A stretch of DNA of 64,000 bases from contig JAUIES010000001.1 in assembly GCA_030429705.1 (NCBI GenBank), positions 1,240,001 through 1,304,000 on the forward strand, given 5' to 3'. The position numbers and the translations under genes were made by a program. Each line of letters begins with the position of its first letter. Position 1 is the first letter of the stretch. The notes below the pieces were generated by a model, which saw only the letters and a list, made by a program, of their open reading frames with translations, had not been told where the DNA came from and did not search any database. Shown here one piece after another: positions 1 to 8,889 of this stretch. The DNA is from Phycisphaerae bacterium (GTDB lineage: Bacteria; Planctomycetota; Phycisphaerae; Phycisphaerales; UBA1924).

Positions 1-524
1 ATGTGAGTGCGGGTGGTACTTGGCTAGTGGGGACCAAACAATTTGTTCAAGTTTCTCACTCGTTCGGGTCGATGTTTGGTGTGTGGGTGGTAAACTACCT
101 GTTATGAGGAAGTGGCCAGCCAGTTTGCAAGTACGATTATCAGGGCACTGAGGTCTCGTGATGAGCACAGCAACACAACGATTGGTCATGAAACTCGGTC
201 CAGGCGGCTCATTCATTCGGGAATTCTCTGGAGACAGAGGGCACCTTGTCGAACGGCGTGTAGCACAGGTCGCGGCAAAGCGTTGCCGTCGCAAAAGCGT
301 CATGCCTGCGAAGTCCCAAACGAACGAGTGCGATTTGCCAATTGGCCTGGGTCGATTGATCGAACTGACGACACTGATTCACAAACAACGCGTTCGTTTG
401 ACGCAGTTGCGTTTCGGCCAACAGTTGAAGTTTGGTCGAAGCGAGCAGTCACACCCCGTGCGCACTCGTGTGCCCTCGGCAGCTTCATCCTCGCTGCCAA
501 ACCATCCCAAGAAGGAGACCGTCG
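1..524. other. upstream region of lexA, no convincing gene
   Basis: This leader holds no gene I can defend. A plus-strand reading frame opens at an ATG at 161 behind a GAGG at 150-153, but it runs 200 bases into lexA in another frame and its product resembles nothing I recognise. Two GTTC words lie at 45-48 and 62-65. Their spacing does not match a known LexA operator, so no SOS box is called. The lexA promoter presumably lies in this stretch. Confidence 0.4.
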
Positions 525-1139
525 ATGAATCTCACACCAAAACAACTTCGCATTCTGCAGCTCATTCGGGACTGGCGCGTCCGCAGAGGCTTTTCCCCGA
601 CCATGCAGGAACTCGCCAACGAAATAGGCGTCAGCAAGGTCACGGTGTTCGAGCATGTCGAAGCGCTCATCAAAAAGGGAGCGTTGATTCGCGAGCCGAA
701 CAAGGCACGCTCTTTGTCGATTGCTGAAGGCACAGCCGTCCCTGACGAGTCGCGCCCGCTCCGCTTCCCGCTTGTCGGCAAGATCGCAGCCGGCTACCCA
801 ATCGAAAAAGTCGCTGAAGAAGACGAAATCGATCTCGTTGAACTGCTCGGGACTGACGACGATCAGGCGGGCTCGACCTTTGCACTTCGTGTCGATGGCG
901 ACTCGATGCGCGATGAGGGCATCCTCGACGGCGATTATGTGTTGCTCGAACGCGCCCAGGTCGCTCGGAACGGCGATCGAGTCGTGGCGCTCCTCGAAGA
1001 CGGCTCGACCACACTCAAGACATTCTTCAAAGAGCCTGACCACATTCGTTTGCAGCCGGCGAACCCTGATTTTGATGCCATTTGCGTCAAATTCTGCCAG
1101 GTTCAGGGCATCGTCAAAGGCGTCATTCGACGCTACTAG
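525..1139 (+). CDS. lexA: LexA-type SOS repressor / S24 autoprotease
   Basis: LexA represses SOS genes and cuts itself when RecA filaments form on damaged DNA. The 204-residue product has an N-terminal winged-helix domain (about 1-68, with the recognition helix near SKVTVFEHVEAL) and a C-terminal S24 peptidase domain. The self-cleavage site is the Ala89-Gly90 bond in GKIAAGYP. The catalytic pair is Ser127 (GDSM) and Lys165 (TTLKTF). The ATG at 525 is chosen because GAAGGAGA sits just upstream at 511-518 and the protein then starts MNLTPKQ, as LexA proteins do. The gene is transcribed alone and followed by a terminator. Length is normal for the family. Confidence 0.95.
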   Translation: MNLTPKQLRILQLIRDWRVRRGFSPTMQELANEIGVSKVTVFEHVEALIKKGALIREPNKARSLSIAEGTAVPDESRPLRFPLVGKIAAGYPIEKVAEEDEIDLVELLGTDDDQAGSTFALRVDGDSMRDEGILDGDYVLLERAQVARNGDRVVALLEDGSTTLKTFFKEPDHIRLQPANPDFDAICVKFCQVQGIVKGVIRRY

Positions 1140-1178
1140 GAATAGTCGGATCGAAATTTCCGTTCATAACACCATCAG

Positions 1179-1203
1179 CCCCTCCGTAGAGAGGGGTTGT
1201 TTT
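1179..1203 (+). terminator. Rho-independent terminator after lexA
   Basis: CCCCTC (1179-1184) and GAGGGG (1191-1196) form a short GC stem with a 6-base loop, followed by TTGTTTT. Confidence 0.75.
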
Positions 1204-1277
1204 CAAGTTGCCCGCTTGTCATACTGAAGACACTGAGGGGGCAACGCAGTCAAAGTAAGAGATCAAGGAGAGAGCAG

Positions 1278-2036
1278 ATGATCAAGCAGGTTCTTGTGGT
1301 TGGAATGGTGGCCGGCTCGGCTGTTGCTGCCAATAGAGATGTGCAATTCGCTCGGTTTGATGTGCCGAACAGAATCATGGAGTTGCACAATTTTGGAACC
1401 GAGACCGTCAACCTCGATGGCTGGCGATTTTGCTCGCACAGTGGCAATCAGATTCGCAGGTACTCATCAGCCGGTGGATTTGATGGCTTGTCGATCGACG
1501 CAGGCGAATCGCTATTCATCTACCTGAACAACAATGCGCCAGATGATGCCAATGCATTCGACGCGTCCGACATCGGGGGCCAGTTTGCCAACATGACTGC
1601 GGGCCCATACGGCATCAGCTTCTACTTTCCGAGTGCGGGTGGCTCGGTGACTTTCGGTAACGGCAATCTCATCGCTGATCATATTCAGTGGTCGATCGGT
1701 GGTGTCGATGATCCGACAGCCGACGAGCGTTCTGATGAAGCCGTTGCGGGCGGGGTGTGGACCGGGGAGGAAGACTGGGTGTCTGTCGCGACGGACACAC
1801 AGTGGGTTGTACTGACCGATCTCAGTGGTGCCCAGATGCATGGGCCCGCCGATTATCAATCACTCTCCTGCCTCGCCGACTTCAACAACGACAATGGGGT
1901 CGATTTCTTCGACATTCAGGAGTTTCTCGTGTTGTTCAGTTCGGGTGCACCCAAAGCCGACACAAACCTTGATGGCGTACATGATTTCTTTGATGTTTCG
2001 CGCATGCTGAGCCTGTTCAGTGCGGGTTGTCCGTGA
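1278..2036 (+). CDS. exported lamin-tail protein with GC-type dockerin module
   Basis: A 252-residue secreted protein. It has a short signal peptide (residues 1 to about 18, ending SAVAA), then a beta-sandwich region resembling a lamin-tail domain (IMELHNFGTETVNLDGW is typical). The C-terminus carries two dockerin-like calcium repeats of the form CLADFNNDNGVDFFDIQEFL ... DTNLDGVHDFFDV, ending SAGCP. This paired DFFD module is a hallmark of Phycisphaerae extracellular proteins and probably serves surface attachment. The ATG at 1278 follows AAGGAG at 1265-1270. The next gene encodes a protein with the same module. The precise ligand is unknown. Confidence 0.8.
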   Translation: MIKQVLVVGMVAGSAVAANRDVQFARFDVPNRIMELHNFGTETVNLDGWRFCSHSGNQIRRYSSAGGFDGLSIDAGESLFIYLNNNAPDDANAFDASDIGGQFANMTAGPYGISFYFPSAGGSVTFGNGNLIADHIQWSIGGVDDPTADERSDEAVAGGVWTGEEDWVSVATDTQWVVLTDLSGAQMHGPADYQSLSCLADFNNDNGVDFFDIQEFLVLFSSGAPKADTNLDGVHDFFDVSRMLSLFSAGCP

Positions 2037-2165
2037 TCGGACCTGTCAATCAGGCTTCGAGAATGAAGTAGGTATTGGTTTTCTGCCACTTGTCGTGTAG
2101 GCTGTACGGAACAGCTGCCGGTTGGTCGGCACGAGCTGTGAATGTCAGATACAGGAGAGATTTCC

Positions 2166-2972
2166 ATGCGCCGTACTTGTGCAAGCATTGTTGTTCTTGG
2201 TTTCGTCGGAGCGGTTCACGCTGAACCGGTCGAACTGACGCTGGGGTCTGGCTCGAACATCTCAGTCAACGCGACGCTGAGTACACCCGTTGGGTCCGAT
2301 AGTGATAACGACTCATCACCGATCACAGGCACGATGACGGTGGAACTCGACGATTACGGCAATCCCGCAAACATCACGCTGCATGACTTTGGTGTCGCCG
2401 TAGGTCAGTCACTTGATCTGGTTTTCGATCTCGGGTTTTTCGGTTCGATCGATGTCAACATCCCATCAGCATCCGCTGCATACGCAACCCCCGGTACGCC
2501 GACCGGACCGGTCATTGTCGAGGGAGATACTTCATTCTACTTTCCGTCTGTTATCACCAACCTCAATGGTGGGGGGACAGCCACGGGCAGTATTTTTGCG
2601 ATCGGTGCCATCAACGAAACGATTGACCTCAACGACTTCAATCCATTCGTGACTGACTTTGCCGGCAGCGTGAGCGTCACCGATGGCGTTGTCGCGCTCG
2701 CGGGAACGATCGCCTTCGAGGGTTCGGGTGAAGTGCTCACCGGTGTCACTCTGAGCATGTCAGGCACGCTCACCATCGACGCGACCGGTGATGCGCCGGT
2801 TTCGTGTGTCGCAGACTGGAACAACGACAGCAATGTCGATTTCTTCGATGTGCAGCAGTACCTCGGTGCGTTCAGCGCCATGGACCCGGCTGCCGACCTG
2901 GTCGATGACGATGTGTTCAACTTCTTCGATGTCCAGACATTCCTGGGTTTGTTCAGCATCGGCTGCCCGTAA
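2166..2972 (+). CDS. exported beta-rich protein with GC-type dockerin module
   Basis: A 268-residue secreted protein with a signal peptide (MRRTCASIVVLGFVGAVHA), a beta-rich, Ser/Thr/Gly/Asp-rich middle of unknown function, and a C-terminal pair of calcium-binding repeats (CVADWNNDSNVDFFDVQQYL ... DDDVFNFFDVQTFL ... GCP). The module matches that of the preceding gene, so the two probably share an attachment route, but the middle regions are unrelated. The start is set by AGGAGAG at 2153-2159. A strong terminator follows. The middle resembles no enzyme I know, and a structural or adhesive role is inference. Confidence 0.75.
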   Translation: MRRTCASIVVLGFVGAVHAEPVELTLGSGSNISVNATLSTPVGSDSDNDSSPITGTMTVELDDYGNPANITLHDFGVAVGQSLDLVFDLGFFGSIDVNIPSASAAYATPGTPTGPVIVEGDTSFYFPSVITNLNGGGTATGSIFAIGAINETIDLNDFNPFVTDFAGSVSVTDGVVALAGTIAFEGSGEVLTGVTLSMSGTLTIDATGDAPVSCVADWNNDSNVDFFDVQQYLGAFSAMDPAADLVDDDVFNFFDVQTFLGLFSIGCP

Positions 2973-3003
2973 CACCGGATTCATAAATTTGAGTTGATTC
3001 AAA

Positions 3004-3034
3004 CCGCTGATCGGAACGCCGATCAGCGGTTTTT
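3004..3034 (+). terminator. Rho-independent terminator after the dockerin pair
   Basis: A perfect 11-bp stem (3004-3014 with 3019-3029) around a 4-base loop is followed by TTTTTC. Confidence 0.85.
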
Positions 3035-3061
3035 CAATTGACGATCTCGTCAGATACCTGA

Positions 3062-4417
3062 TCAAGCTGCTGATGCATGAACCCGCGCTGCGGGCTCGAT
3101 CGCGTAGTCGACCAGGTTGTTCGCGATCGCCTGCCAGGTGTGGTCGCGCCTTGTTCTGGCAAGCCCGGCCTGCGCCATGTCGGTTCGGCTGCGATCATCC
3201 TGCAGGAGTTCATTTGCGAGCGACAGTGCTTGCCCGGGCGATGTAAACCCGGCAGCCTCGACGCCGTGCTCAAAAACATCGTCAAACCCAACGCGTCGAT
3301 CACACAACAGACATGCACCCGACGCCGTGATTTCATAGGGTTTCAGATTCAATCCGATGTCATCCTGCCATCGCATCGCGTTGAGCCCGATCTTGCCTCG
3401 GGCGTAGGCTTTGGGCATGTCGGCGTAGGACAGGTCACCCAACATCTTGGCTTCACAGGGCCAGTGATCGAGTGATGCCGAACCAAAGATGGCACAGTTC
3501 ATCCGCTGCGAAAGGTGCGTGATGGTAAACGCCCTGCGCCACGCATCCATCGATCGCAAGAGTGCCCCGGTTCGTACGAACCCCTTCGGATTCTTCTGAA
3601 GAACACCAGCCGCATGATCGTGGCCGGCCTTGCTCAGTGCTGCCAAATCGGTCAACAGGGGCACACCGGTCTGTGTAAGCCGCCGTTCGAGGAGCGCACG
3701 AAACAGTGCTGTCATGGCATTGGCATCGGGACCAAAAGACTTGGCGTGCTCATCGAGTTTGGGTCGTGTGGTTTCAGCTCGGTCTCGACGAATGGCATCG
3801 ACATCGGGCTCGTCGCTTTGCAATTCTTTGAGCATGACCGGGCTTGGTTTGCCATCGCCCGGGCCGCTGCCGAACACCAGGTCGTATTCCGGTTCAAATT
3901 GATCGTAGGGCCGAAACACCTGCTCGTTGATGCCATATCGGTGGCCGATCGCAGAAGAGAAGCCAAGCACCTCTGTCATCTCGCGCGCGATGCCTTCATT
4001 GTTGACCACATTGCGCACAAACGAACCCTGAATGACAGGCGAGTTGAACAACTCGCCCAGTTCCCCCCCGCACGCCCAATGCGGTGCATCGAGCCAGTAC
4101 ATGAGGTGGGGGCTTTCAATCATGTCGAAGAAGGAGCAGAGATGGCCGTCCTTTCGGCCGTGTGCAAGCGAACCCAGGGCATTCGCCCACATGCCGACCG
4201 AAAGATCAACCCCGTTGTTCTTGATGAAGTCGGCCAGCATTGAGGTCATGGACTGAATCACCGGCGACCGGGCGGCTCCACCTGCTTGATACACCCGCGT
4301 CATCGGCTCGAGTTCCCAACGAAGCACATCGTGCCCCGCCCGTTCAAATCCGGTGGCCATATCCAGCAAGATGTCGCGCGAGTTCGTGCCAGCATGGGTA
4401 AAAAACAAGATGCGCAT
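3062..4417 (-). CDS. CgeB-like family 1 glycosyltransferase
   Basis: A 451-residue protein resembling CgeB/spore-maturation glycosyltransferases of the GT-B fold. The N-terminus MRILFFTHAG starts the first Rossmann domain. The C-terminal half has the expected donor-site pattern: GKIGLNAMRWQDDIGLNLKPYEITASGACLL, then DVFEHGVEA and a final helix with HTWQ. It probably adds a sugar to a cell-surface polymer, but the substrate cannot be told from sequence. A TTG two codons upstream is in frame, but GGAG at 4427-4430 sits 9 bases from the ATG at 4417 and only 3 from the TTG, so the ATG is preferred. No other glycan genes are adjacent. Confidence 0.75.
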   Translation of the reverse strand: MRILFFTHAGTNSRDILLDMATGFERAGHDVLRWELEPMTRVYQAGGAARSPVIQSMTSMLADFIKNNGVDLSVGMWANALGSLAHGRKDGHLCSFFDMIESPHLMYWLDAPHWACGGELGELFNSPVIQGSFVRNVVNNEGIAREMTEVLGFSSAIGHRYGINEQVFRPYDQFEPEYDLVFGSGPGDGKPSPVMLKELQSDEPDVDAIRRDRAETTRPKLDEHAKSFGPDANAMTALFRALLERRLTQTGVPLLTDLAALSKAGHDHAAGVLQKNPKGFVRTGALLRSMDAWRRAFTITHLSQRMNCAIFGSASLDHWPCEAKMLGDLSYADMPKAYARGKIGLNAMRWQDDIGLNLKPYEITASGACLLCDRRVGFDDVFEHGVEAAGFTSPGQALSLANELLQDDRSRTDMAQAGLARTRRDHTWQAIANNLVDYAIEPAARVHASAA

Positions 4418-4837
4418 GTTCAAGGGCTCCGGGTGGTCGACTCACCTATCGGCCTGATCGTCGGGCAGTCACCACGATCCGGGCATCTGCAGCGATCGCC
4501 ACGATCACAGCCACACCGCGCAAAAAAAGACACAGCACCAAGTTGATTGGCTCCTTCTCTCCCAAAGGAGCCCAACACGGTGCTGCGTCGTTGTCCCGCA
4601 TGAATCCGTGCAAGTCGGACCAATGCGTTGTTCTCTCACCTCCGAGCGGGCGGAACCACAGCGTACATTCAAGACGGCAATTTCGGAAGCATGAATCATC
4701 AAGTCTGTATGAAGAAACAACGCGCCCGCCGAATCAACCGGTTTAGCCCACCTGAAACAGCGCAGACCATGATTTGCCATCGTGTTATCGGTCGCTCCAG
4801 GAGAGATTTCCACATGCGAATTGCGACGCGTGAGCCG
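4418..4837. other. intergenic region with a minus-facing terminator
   Basis: No coding sequence is supported here. The region holds a large hairpin with a T-run on the minus strand (listed separately) and, on the plus strand, a 27-codon mini-ORF at 4814-4897 behind CAGGAGAGATTTCCA. That leader is identical over 15 bases to the one before the dockerin gene at 2166. The mini-ORF overlaps the end of the phosphatase gene and is probably not a gene. Confidence 0.4.
4523..4585 (-). terminator. long bulged terminator hairpin (minus strand)
   Basis: Read on the minus strand, three helices stack: 7 bp outer (4579-4585 with 4533-4539), 4 bp middle (4573-4576 with 4542-4545) and 8 bp apical (4565-4572 with 4549-4556). 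They are followed by TGTCTTTTTTT. This should end the transcript of the phosphatase gene at 4838, leaving a 3' UTR of about 250 nt. Confidence 0.7.
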
Positions 4838-5458
4838 TTATGGCGAGAGCACAGCGGTCGGGCCGTCGTATTCGATTCGGACACCCGTTCGGGCTGATTC
4901 ATCGATCGCGGCTGCCCACTCGCGGACATACGCCTCCAACTTGGCGTTGTCGGTTGGGTCATGTCCGTACAACGCCGCGTCAGTCAGCGCTTCATCGAGG
5001 GTCCAGCCCTGATCGAACATCCGCCAAAGGATGATCGCGACACCTGTGCGCTGGGCGCCCGCGTGGCAGTGCACCAGCACCGGTCCTGGTGATGTGCGGA
5101 TGCGACGGAGAGCCTCAGCGTATTGATTCGGATCGCCTGTGCCGTCGCCAAAGAGGGGCAGCAGAACGCGTTCGATGCCGAGCGATTCCGCTGCCCGGGT
5201 TTCGCGATGATCACCATCGGTGCCTTGTATGTGGCCGCCCAGGTCAATCACAAGTTCGATGTTGTGTTCGTCGACCACAGATTCCAGAGCGGCGGTCGTG
5301 AGTATTCCGGACCGATACAGCACACCAGGCTCGACTTCACAAAAGTTCTTTGGCTGGACATTGGGGATCACGCCATTGACAACAAAGACGGCCCCGACAC
5401 TGATCGTCGCAGCGATGATGACCGCGTTTTTTGTGAAGTTGCGTGCGTTGAAAGGCAT
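4838..5458 (-). CDS. membrane-anchored dual-specificity/tyrosine phosphatase
   Basis: A 206-residue protein with an N-terminal transmembrane anchor (about residues 11-32) and a cysteine phosphatase domain. The catalytic P-loop is HCHAGAQRTG, the HCx5R(T/S)G signature, in which Cys makes the phospho-enzyme and Arg binds phosphate. The region around NIELVIDLGGH matches the strand and loop before the P-loop in DSP/PTP-like enzymes. It probably dephosphorylates proteins or small phosphate esters outside or at the membrane, with the catalytic domain exported. It is divergent from recR, with 21 bases between the starts. The substrate is unknown. Confidence 0.75.
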   Translation of the reverse strand: MPFNARNFTKNAVIIAATISVGAVFVVNGVIPNVQPKNFCEVEPGVLYRSGILTTAALESVVDEHNIELVIDLGGHIQGTDGDHRETRAAESLGIERVLLPLFGDGTGDPNQYAEALRRIRTSPGPVLVHCHAGAQRTGVAIILWRMFDQGWTLDEALTDAALYGHDPTDNAKLEAYVREWAAAIDESARTGVRIEYDGPTAVLSP

Positions 5459-5479
5459 GGGAGATCGTAGAAGGTCAGC

Positions 5480-6151
5480 GTGCGACGCGCATCAGCAGGC
5501 GTACGATTCGATGTGAGTGGCATTGAATCCGATTCTGTGTATCCGCCAGCGGTGAATCGTCTGATCCGGGCGTTGTCGCAATTGCCCGGTATCGGTGCGC
5601 GGTCGGCCGAGCGATTGGCGTTTCATATGCTCAAAAGCGAGTCAGAAACGGTGCTCGGTCTTGCGGCAGCCATCGCTGACATTAAGAAATCGATCCGCCA
5701 TTGCTCAATGTGCTACAACCTGACCGAAGCCGACCCGTGCCCGATCTGCTCGTCGCCGCGCAGAAACCATGAACTCATTCTCGTCGTCGAACAGCCCAAA
5801 GACTTGATCGCGCTTGAACAGACCGGCATGCACAAGGGGTTGTATCATGTGTTGATGGGTCGTCTGAGCCCGTTGGACGGCATTGGCCCCGATGATCTGA
5901 CCCTCGCAGCGTTGCTCGCCCGCGTTGACGATCCGGGACAGAATGGGGGGGTGCAGGTCCGAGAAGTGATTTTGGGACTCAACCCGACGCTGGAGGGTGA
6001 TGGGACTGCACTTTTTGTTGCTGAGGAACTTCGTGCGCGAAAAGTGCAAGTTTCGCGCCTCGCTCGGGGGCTTCCGACCGGTTGGCAACTGGAGTACGCA
6101 AATAAAGCCGTCCTCGCCGATGCCATCGAAGGCCGACAGAACATGGACTGA
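5480..6151 (+). CDS. recR: recombination mediator RecR
   Basis: RecR works with RecO and RecF to load RecA at gapped DNA. The protein has the N-terminal helix-hairpin-helix (LPGIGARSAERLAFHML), a zinc finger with Cys75, Cys78, Cys87 and Cys90, and a C-terminal Toprim domain (ILVVEQPKDL ... VREVILGLNPTLEGDGTA). The GTG at 5480 is preceded by GAAGG at 5470-5474 and gives 223 residues, about 20 longer than usual. Alternative GTG starts at 5513 or 5537 would give the standard length, and the true start is not settled. rpoN follows 45 bases later on the same strand. Confidence 0.93.
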   Translation: MRRASAGVRFDVSGIESDSVYPPAVNRLIRALSQLPGIGARSAERLAFHMLKSESETVLGLAAAIADIKKSIRHCSMCYNLTEADPCPICSSPRRNHELILVVEQPKDLIALEQTGMHKGLYHVLMGRLSPLDGIGPDDLTLAALLARVDDPGQNGGVQVREVILGLNPTLEGDGTALFVAEELRARKVQVSRLARGLPTGWQLEYANKAVLADAIEGRQNMD

Positions 6152-6195
6152 TGCAGGCCTGCGGATGAAGTGACAAGTGCCAAGGGACTCGACTG

Positions 6196-7734
6196 ATGCG
6201 TTTTCAGGCTTCCCAACACATGAAGATGGGCCAGCAGATGAAGCTGGCACCCAGGATGATCCAGTCGATGGAGATCCTGCAGATGCCGCTCACCGAGCTT
6301 GCTGAACGCATCGAACAGGAACTTGAGAGCAATCCGACGCTTGAACTCCTTGAGGTTGAACCGATCGCGCCCGATCAGGCCGAACACAACGATCGAAGCG
6401 CCGAAGATGCGACGAGCGATGACTTTGAAAAACTCGACGCGTTCGAAACAGACAACCCTGACGCGGTCGACAACGAATACAACAACGCAAAACTCGACGC
6501 GATTGAGCGCGCCGATGGCGTTCATACCCCTTCCCAAACCCGCACACGGCTTGACGGCGAACGCGACGGTAAGTCGGCAGCCATGGCTTCCACGCCGGCG
6601 CGATCTGAATCACTGGCTGACCAACTTCTCCATCAATGGGCGCTGGTCGATGTTGCCGAGCGGCTGCGACCACTCGGTGAACAACTGATTCGAGAGCTGG
6701 ATGAAGACGGCTACTTGCGTTCTGACATCGATGACATCGTTGACCGGGCACCCGAGTCGTTGAAATCAGAGGCTGTACCCGCCGATTGGGAACTCGCTTT
6801 GCAAGCCGTGCAGTTGTTGCTCGAACCAACCGGTGTCGCAGCACGAGATGCGCGCGAGTGCCTTCTCTTGCAGCTCGATGCAATCGGCGATCAGCGTGAC
6901 GAATCGTCTAACTCGTTTGACCAGCGTGTGGTGGCCGACGCTCGGCGCATTGTTGATCAGCATCTCGACGACATCCTCGCAAACAGGCTGCCGAAAATCG
7001 CTGAACAATCAGGGCTGAGTCTGGGCGAAATCAAGACTGCCCTCGAGATGCTGCGCAGGCTGAGCCTCGCACCGGCGCGGTCATTGCTTTCTGAATCCGA
7101 ACCACCCATGACACCCGATGCGATTGTCGAGTATGACGAAGATCATGATCGATACATTGCCTACCTCAACGATTGGCGCATTCCCAATCTGCAGGTGAAT
7201 CGCGAGTACGCTCTGATGAGCCGCGACCGCTCTCTGCCGAAGCGCGACCGAGATTTTCTCAAGACCAACCTGTCGAATGCGCAGTGGTTGCTCGAAGCGG
7301 TTGAGCAGCGGGGGGGAACGCTTCTGCGCGTGATCAATGTTATTCTTGAGGAACAGCGCGAGTTTTTTGACTATGGCCCGGAATCACTCAAGCCTCTGCC
7401 CATGACGCAGGTCGCCGAGCAGATCGGGATTCATGTCGCCACCGTCAGCAGGGCTGTCGCCGACAAGTACATCATGACGCCGCGTGGTGTGTTTCCGTTG
7501 CGTGGATTTTTCACCGGCGGTCTGGCAACCGATACCGGCGGCGAACTCTCGTATGACGCTGTCAAAGCGGCGCTGCGCGAGATCATCGATGCGGAAGAAA
7601 AATCCAAACCTCTATCTGACGAAGCGCTGGTGAAGGAACTCAAAAGCCGCGGCATCGAAATCGCCAGGCGGACCGTCGCAAAGTACCGCGACCAGTTGAG
7701 CATTCCCACAGCCCGATTGCGCAAGCAATTCTAA
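6196..7734 (+). CDS. rpoN: RNA polymerase sigma-54 factor
   Basis: RpoN directs RNA polymerase to -24/-12 promoters and needs AAA+ activators to open them. The 512-residue product has the Gln/Met-rich activator region I (MKMGQQMKLAPRMIQSMEILQMP), an acidic region II (about 55-140), the core-binding domain, the helix-turn-helix (VATVSRAVADKYIMTPRGVFPL) and the C-terminal RpoN box (ARRTVAKYR) that reads the -24 element. AAGGGA precedes the ATG. It follows recR in the same direction. No sigma-54 activator gene is seen in the window. Confidence 0.97.
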   Translation: MRFQASQHMKMGQQMKLAPRMIQSMEILQMPLTELAERIEQELESNPTLELLEVEPIAPDQAEHNDRSAEDATSDDFEKLDAFETDNPDAVDNEYNNAKLDAIERADGVHTPSQTRTRLDGERDGKSAAMASTPARSESLADQLLHQWALVDVAERLRPLGEQLIRELDEDGYLRSDIDDIVDRAPESLKSEAVPADWELALQAVQLLLEPTGVAARDARECLLLQLDAIGDQRDESSNSFDQRVVADARRIVDQHLDDILANRLPKIAEQSGLSLGEIKTALEMLRRLSLAPARSLLSESEPPMTPDAIVEYDEDHDRYIAYLNDWRIPNLQVNREYALMSRDRSLPKRDRDFLKTNLSNAQWLLEAVEQRGGTLLRVINVILEEQREFFDYGPESLKPLPMTQVAEQIGIHVATVSRAVADKYIMTPRGVFPLRGFFTGGLATDTGGELSYDAVKAALREIIDAEEKSKPLSDEALVKELKSRGIEIARRTVAKYRDQLSIPTARLRKQF

Positions 7735-7758
7735 CCACCGGATGCCGTTGGTTCTGGA

Positions 7759-8877
7759 TCACGGACCGTCGTCATCATCCTCTTCGTTCGGTTCGACATC
7801 TGCATCATCAGCAGGCTTATCGTCATCTTTGTCTTCATTCGGCTTGGGCTGGTCTGCCGGGGTGTCGGAGTCTGTTGGCGAGGAGAGCGTGTCATCATTG
7901 TCACCCACTGGTGCGATTGACTTCGGCTGAACAGGCGGCACTGTGTTGTCGCCTGCCTCATCGTCAGTTGGTTCTTCATCTTCGGGGGGGTCAGTTGGGG
8001 GCAAATCGTCACCGGGTTCATCTTGTGGCGGCCGCGTACGGCGAGGCTCTTTGGGTTCTTCGGGTGGAACTTCACCTTCTCGCAAGGTGCGCACCATTTG
8101 CGAGATAAACCCGTTGATGCGAATCTTCTGGTGACCGGATGCTTCGCGCCCGATGCCACTGTTGGCGAACGACAGCATGCGCACCGCGTTCTCGATCGGT
8201 AAGCCGCCCGACTGGACGAACTCCTGATCACGCTTCGCTTGCCGGCGCGCTTCAATCAGGCGTTCCTCATCGGTCTGGTCGTTTTCGTAGCCCGCCAGGT
8301 CTTCAAGCGTGCGTTGAAACTCGAGGAACTTGCCTTCAACAAACGCATCGCGGTCCTGCTCGGGCGCATTGGTGTCAAAGTCCTCGGCGTATCCATCAAA
8401 CAAATCGACCGCGAGGAGCGATGCATTTCGTTCGAGTTGCTTGCGCACTTCGCCTTCGATCTGGGCGGCGAACATCGCCATGAGAAGCGACTGCTCGCCA
8501 TCGATATTCTTGAGCCGCGACACCAGTTGTTTGATCAGTTCCAGCCGCTCTTCGACGGAGAGGTTATTGAACTCTTCGGTCAGCAGTGTGTAGTTGAACA
8601 GCGTGTCAATATTTGCTGTTTGGAAGTCGGGTTTTGGAACGGGACGGAACATGAAGTAAGCACCAACCGCTCCGCCAATCATCAAGAGCGCCACACACGC
8701 CCCGACACGATTCCGGGCCTTTGGGTTGTTCCAGATGTTCTTGAACTTGCGACGCAGCGCTTCGTCGAGTCGGCGGTCCCAACGAGGTTGTCTCGGTGTT
8801 GCCGGTTGTAGGACACCGATCTCGGGGTCATCAAGTAGTGAACCGAACTGTCGACCATCATTTGGTGAACTGGTCAT
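7759..8877 (-). CDS. single-pass membrane protein with acidic proline-rich tail
   Basis: A 372-residue protein of unknown function. A positively charged cytoplasmic head (1 to about 57) precedes one transmembrane helix (GACVALLMIGGAVGAYFMF). An alpha-helical, Glu/Arg-rich region (about 85-270) follows, then a roughly 100-residue disordered tail rich in Pro, Glu and Asp that ends in a run of acidic residues. The start is the ATG at 8877, because GGAG at 8885-8888 is 7 bases away; a TTG at 8883 is too close. It is the last gene of a three-gene minus-strand operon behind a pseudopilin and a lipoprotein, so a link to a pilus-like or secretion structure is possible but unproven. Confidence 0.7.
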   Translation of the reverse strand: MTSSPNDGRQFGSLLDDPEIGVLQPATPRQPRWDRRLDEALRRKFKNIWNNPKARNRVGACVALLMIGGAVGAYFMFRPVPKPDFQTANIDTLFNYTLLTEEFNNLSVEERLELIKQLVSRLKNIDGEQSLLMAMFAAQIEGEVRKQLERNASLLAVDLFDGYAEDFDTNAPEQDRDAFVEGKFLEFQRTLEDLAGYENDQTDEERLIEARRQAKRDQEFVQSGGLPIENAVRMLSFANSGIGREASGHQKIRINGFISQMVRTLREGEVPPEEPKEPRRTRPPQDEPGDDLPPTDPPEDEEPTDDEAGDNTVPPVQPKSIAPVGDNDDTLSSPTDSDTPADQPKPNEDKDDDKPADDADVEPNEEDDDDGP

Positions 8878-8889
8878 GATCAATCTCCA

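Noticed and set aside
45-65. Pair of GTTC words as a LexA operator
   Set aside because: The spacing (13 bases between words) does not match the GTTC-N7-GTTC or GAAC-N4-GTTC forms, and the LexA site of this class is unknown to me.
161-727. Plus-strand frame of 188 codons with a GAGG ribosome binding site upstream of lexA
   Set aside because: It runs about 200 bases into lexA in another frame, and its product has no recognisable pattern; only the first 120 codons are free of overlap.
4586-4837. Possible SRP RNA or T-box on the minus strand
   Set aside because: The GGAAGGAAGCAGC-like loop and the TGGNACCGCG motif are both absent.
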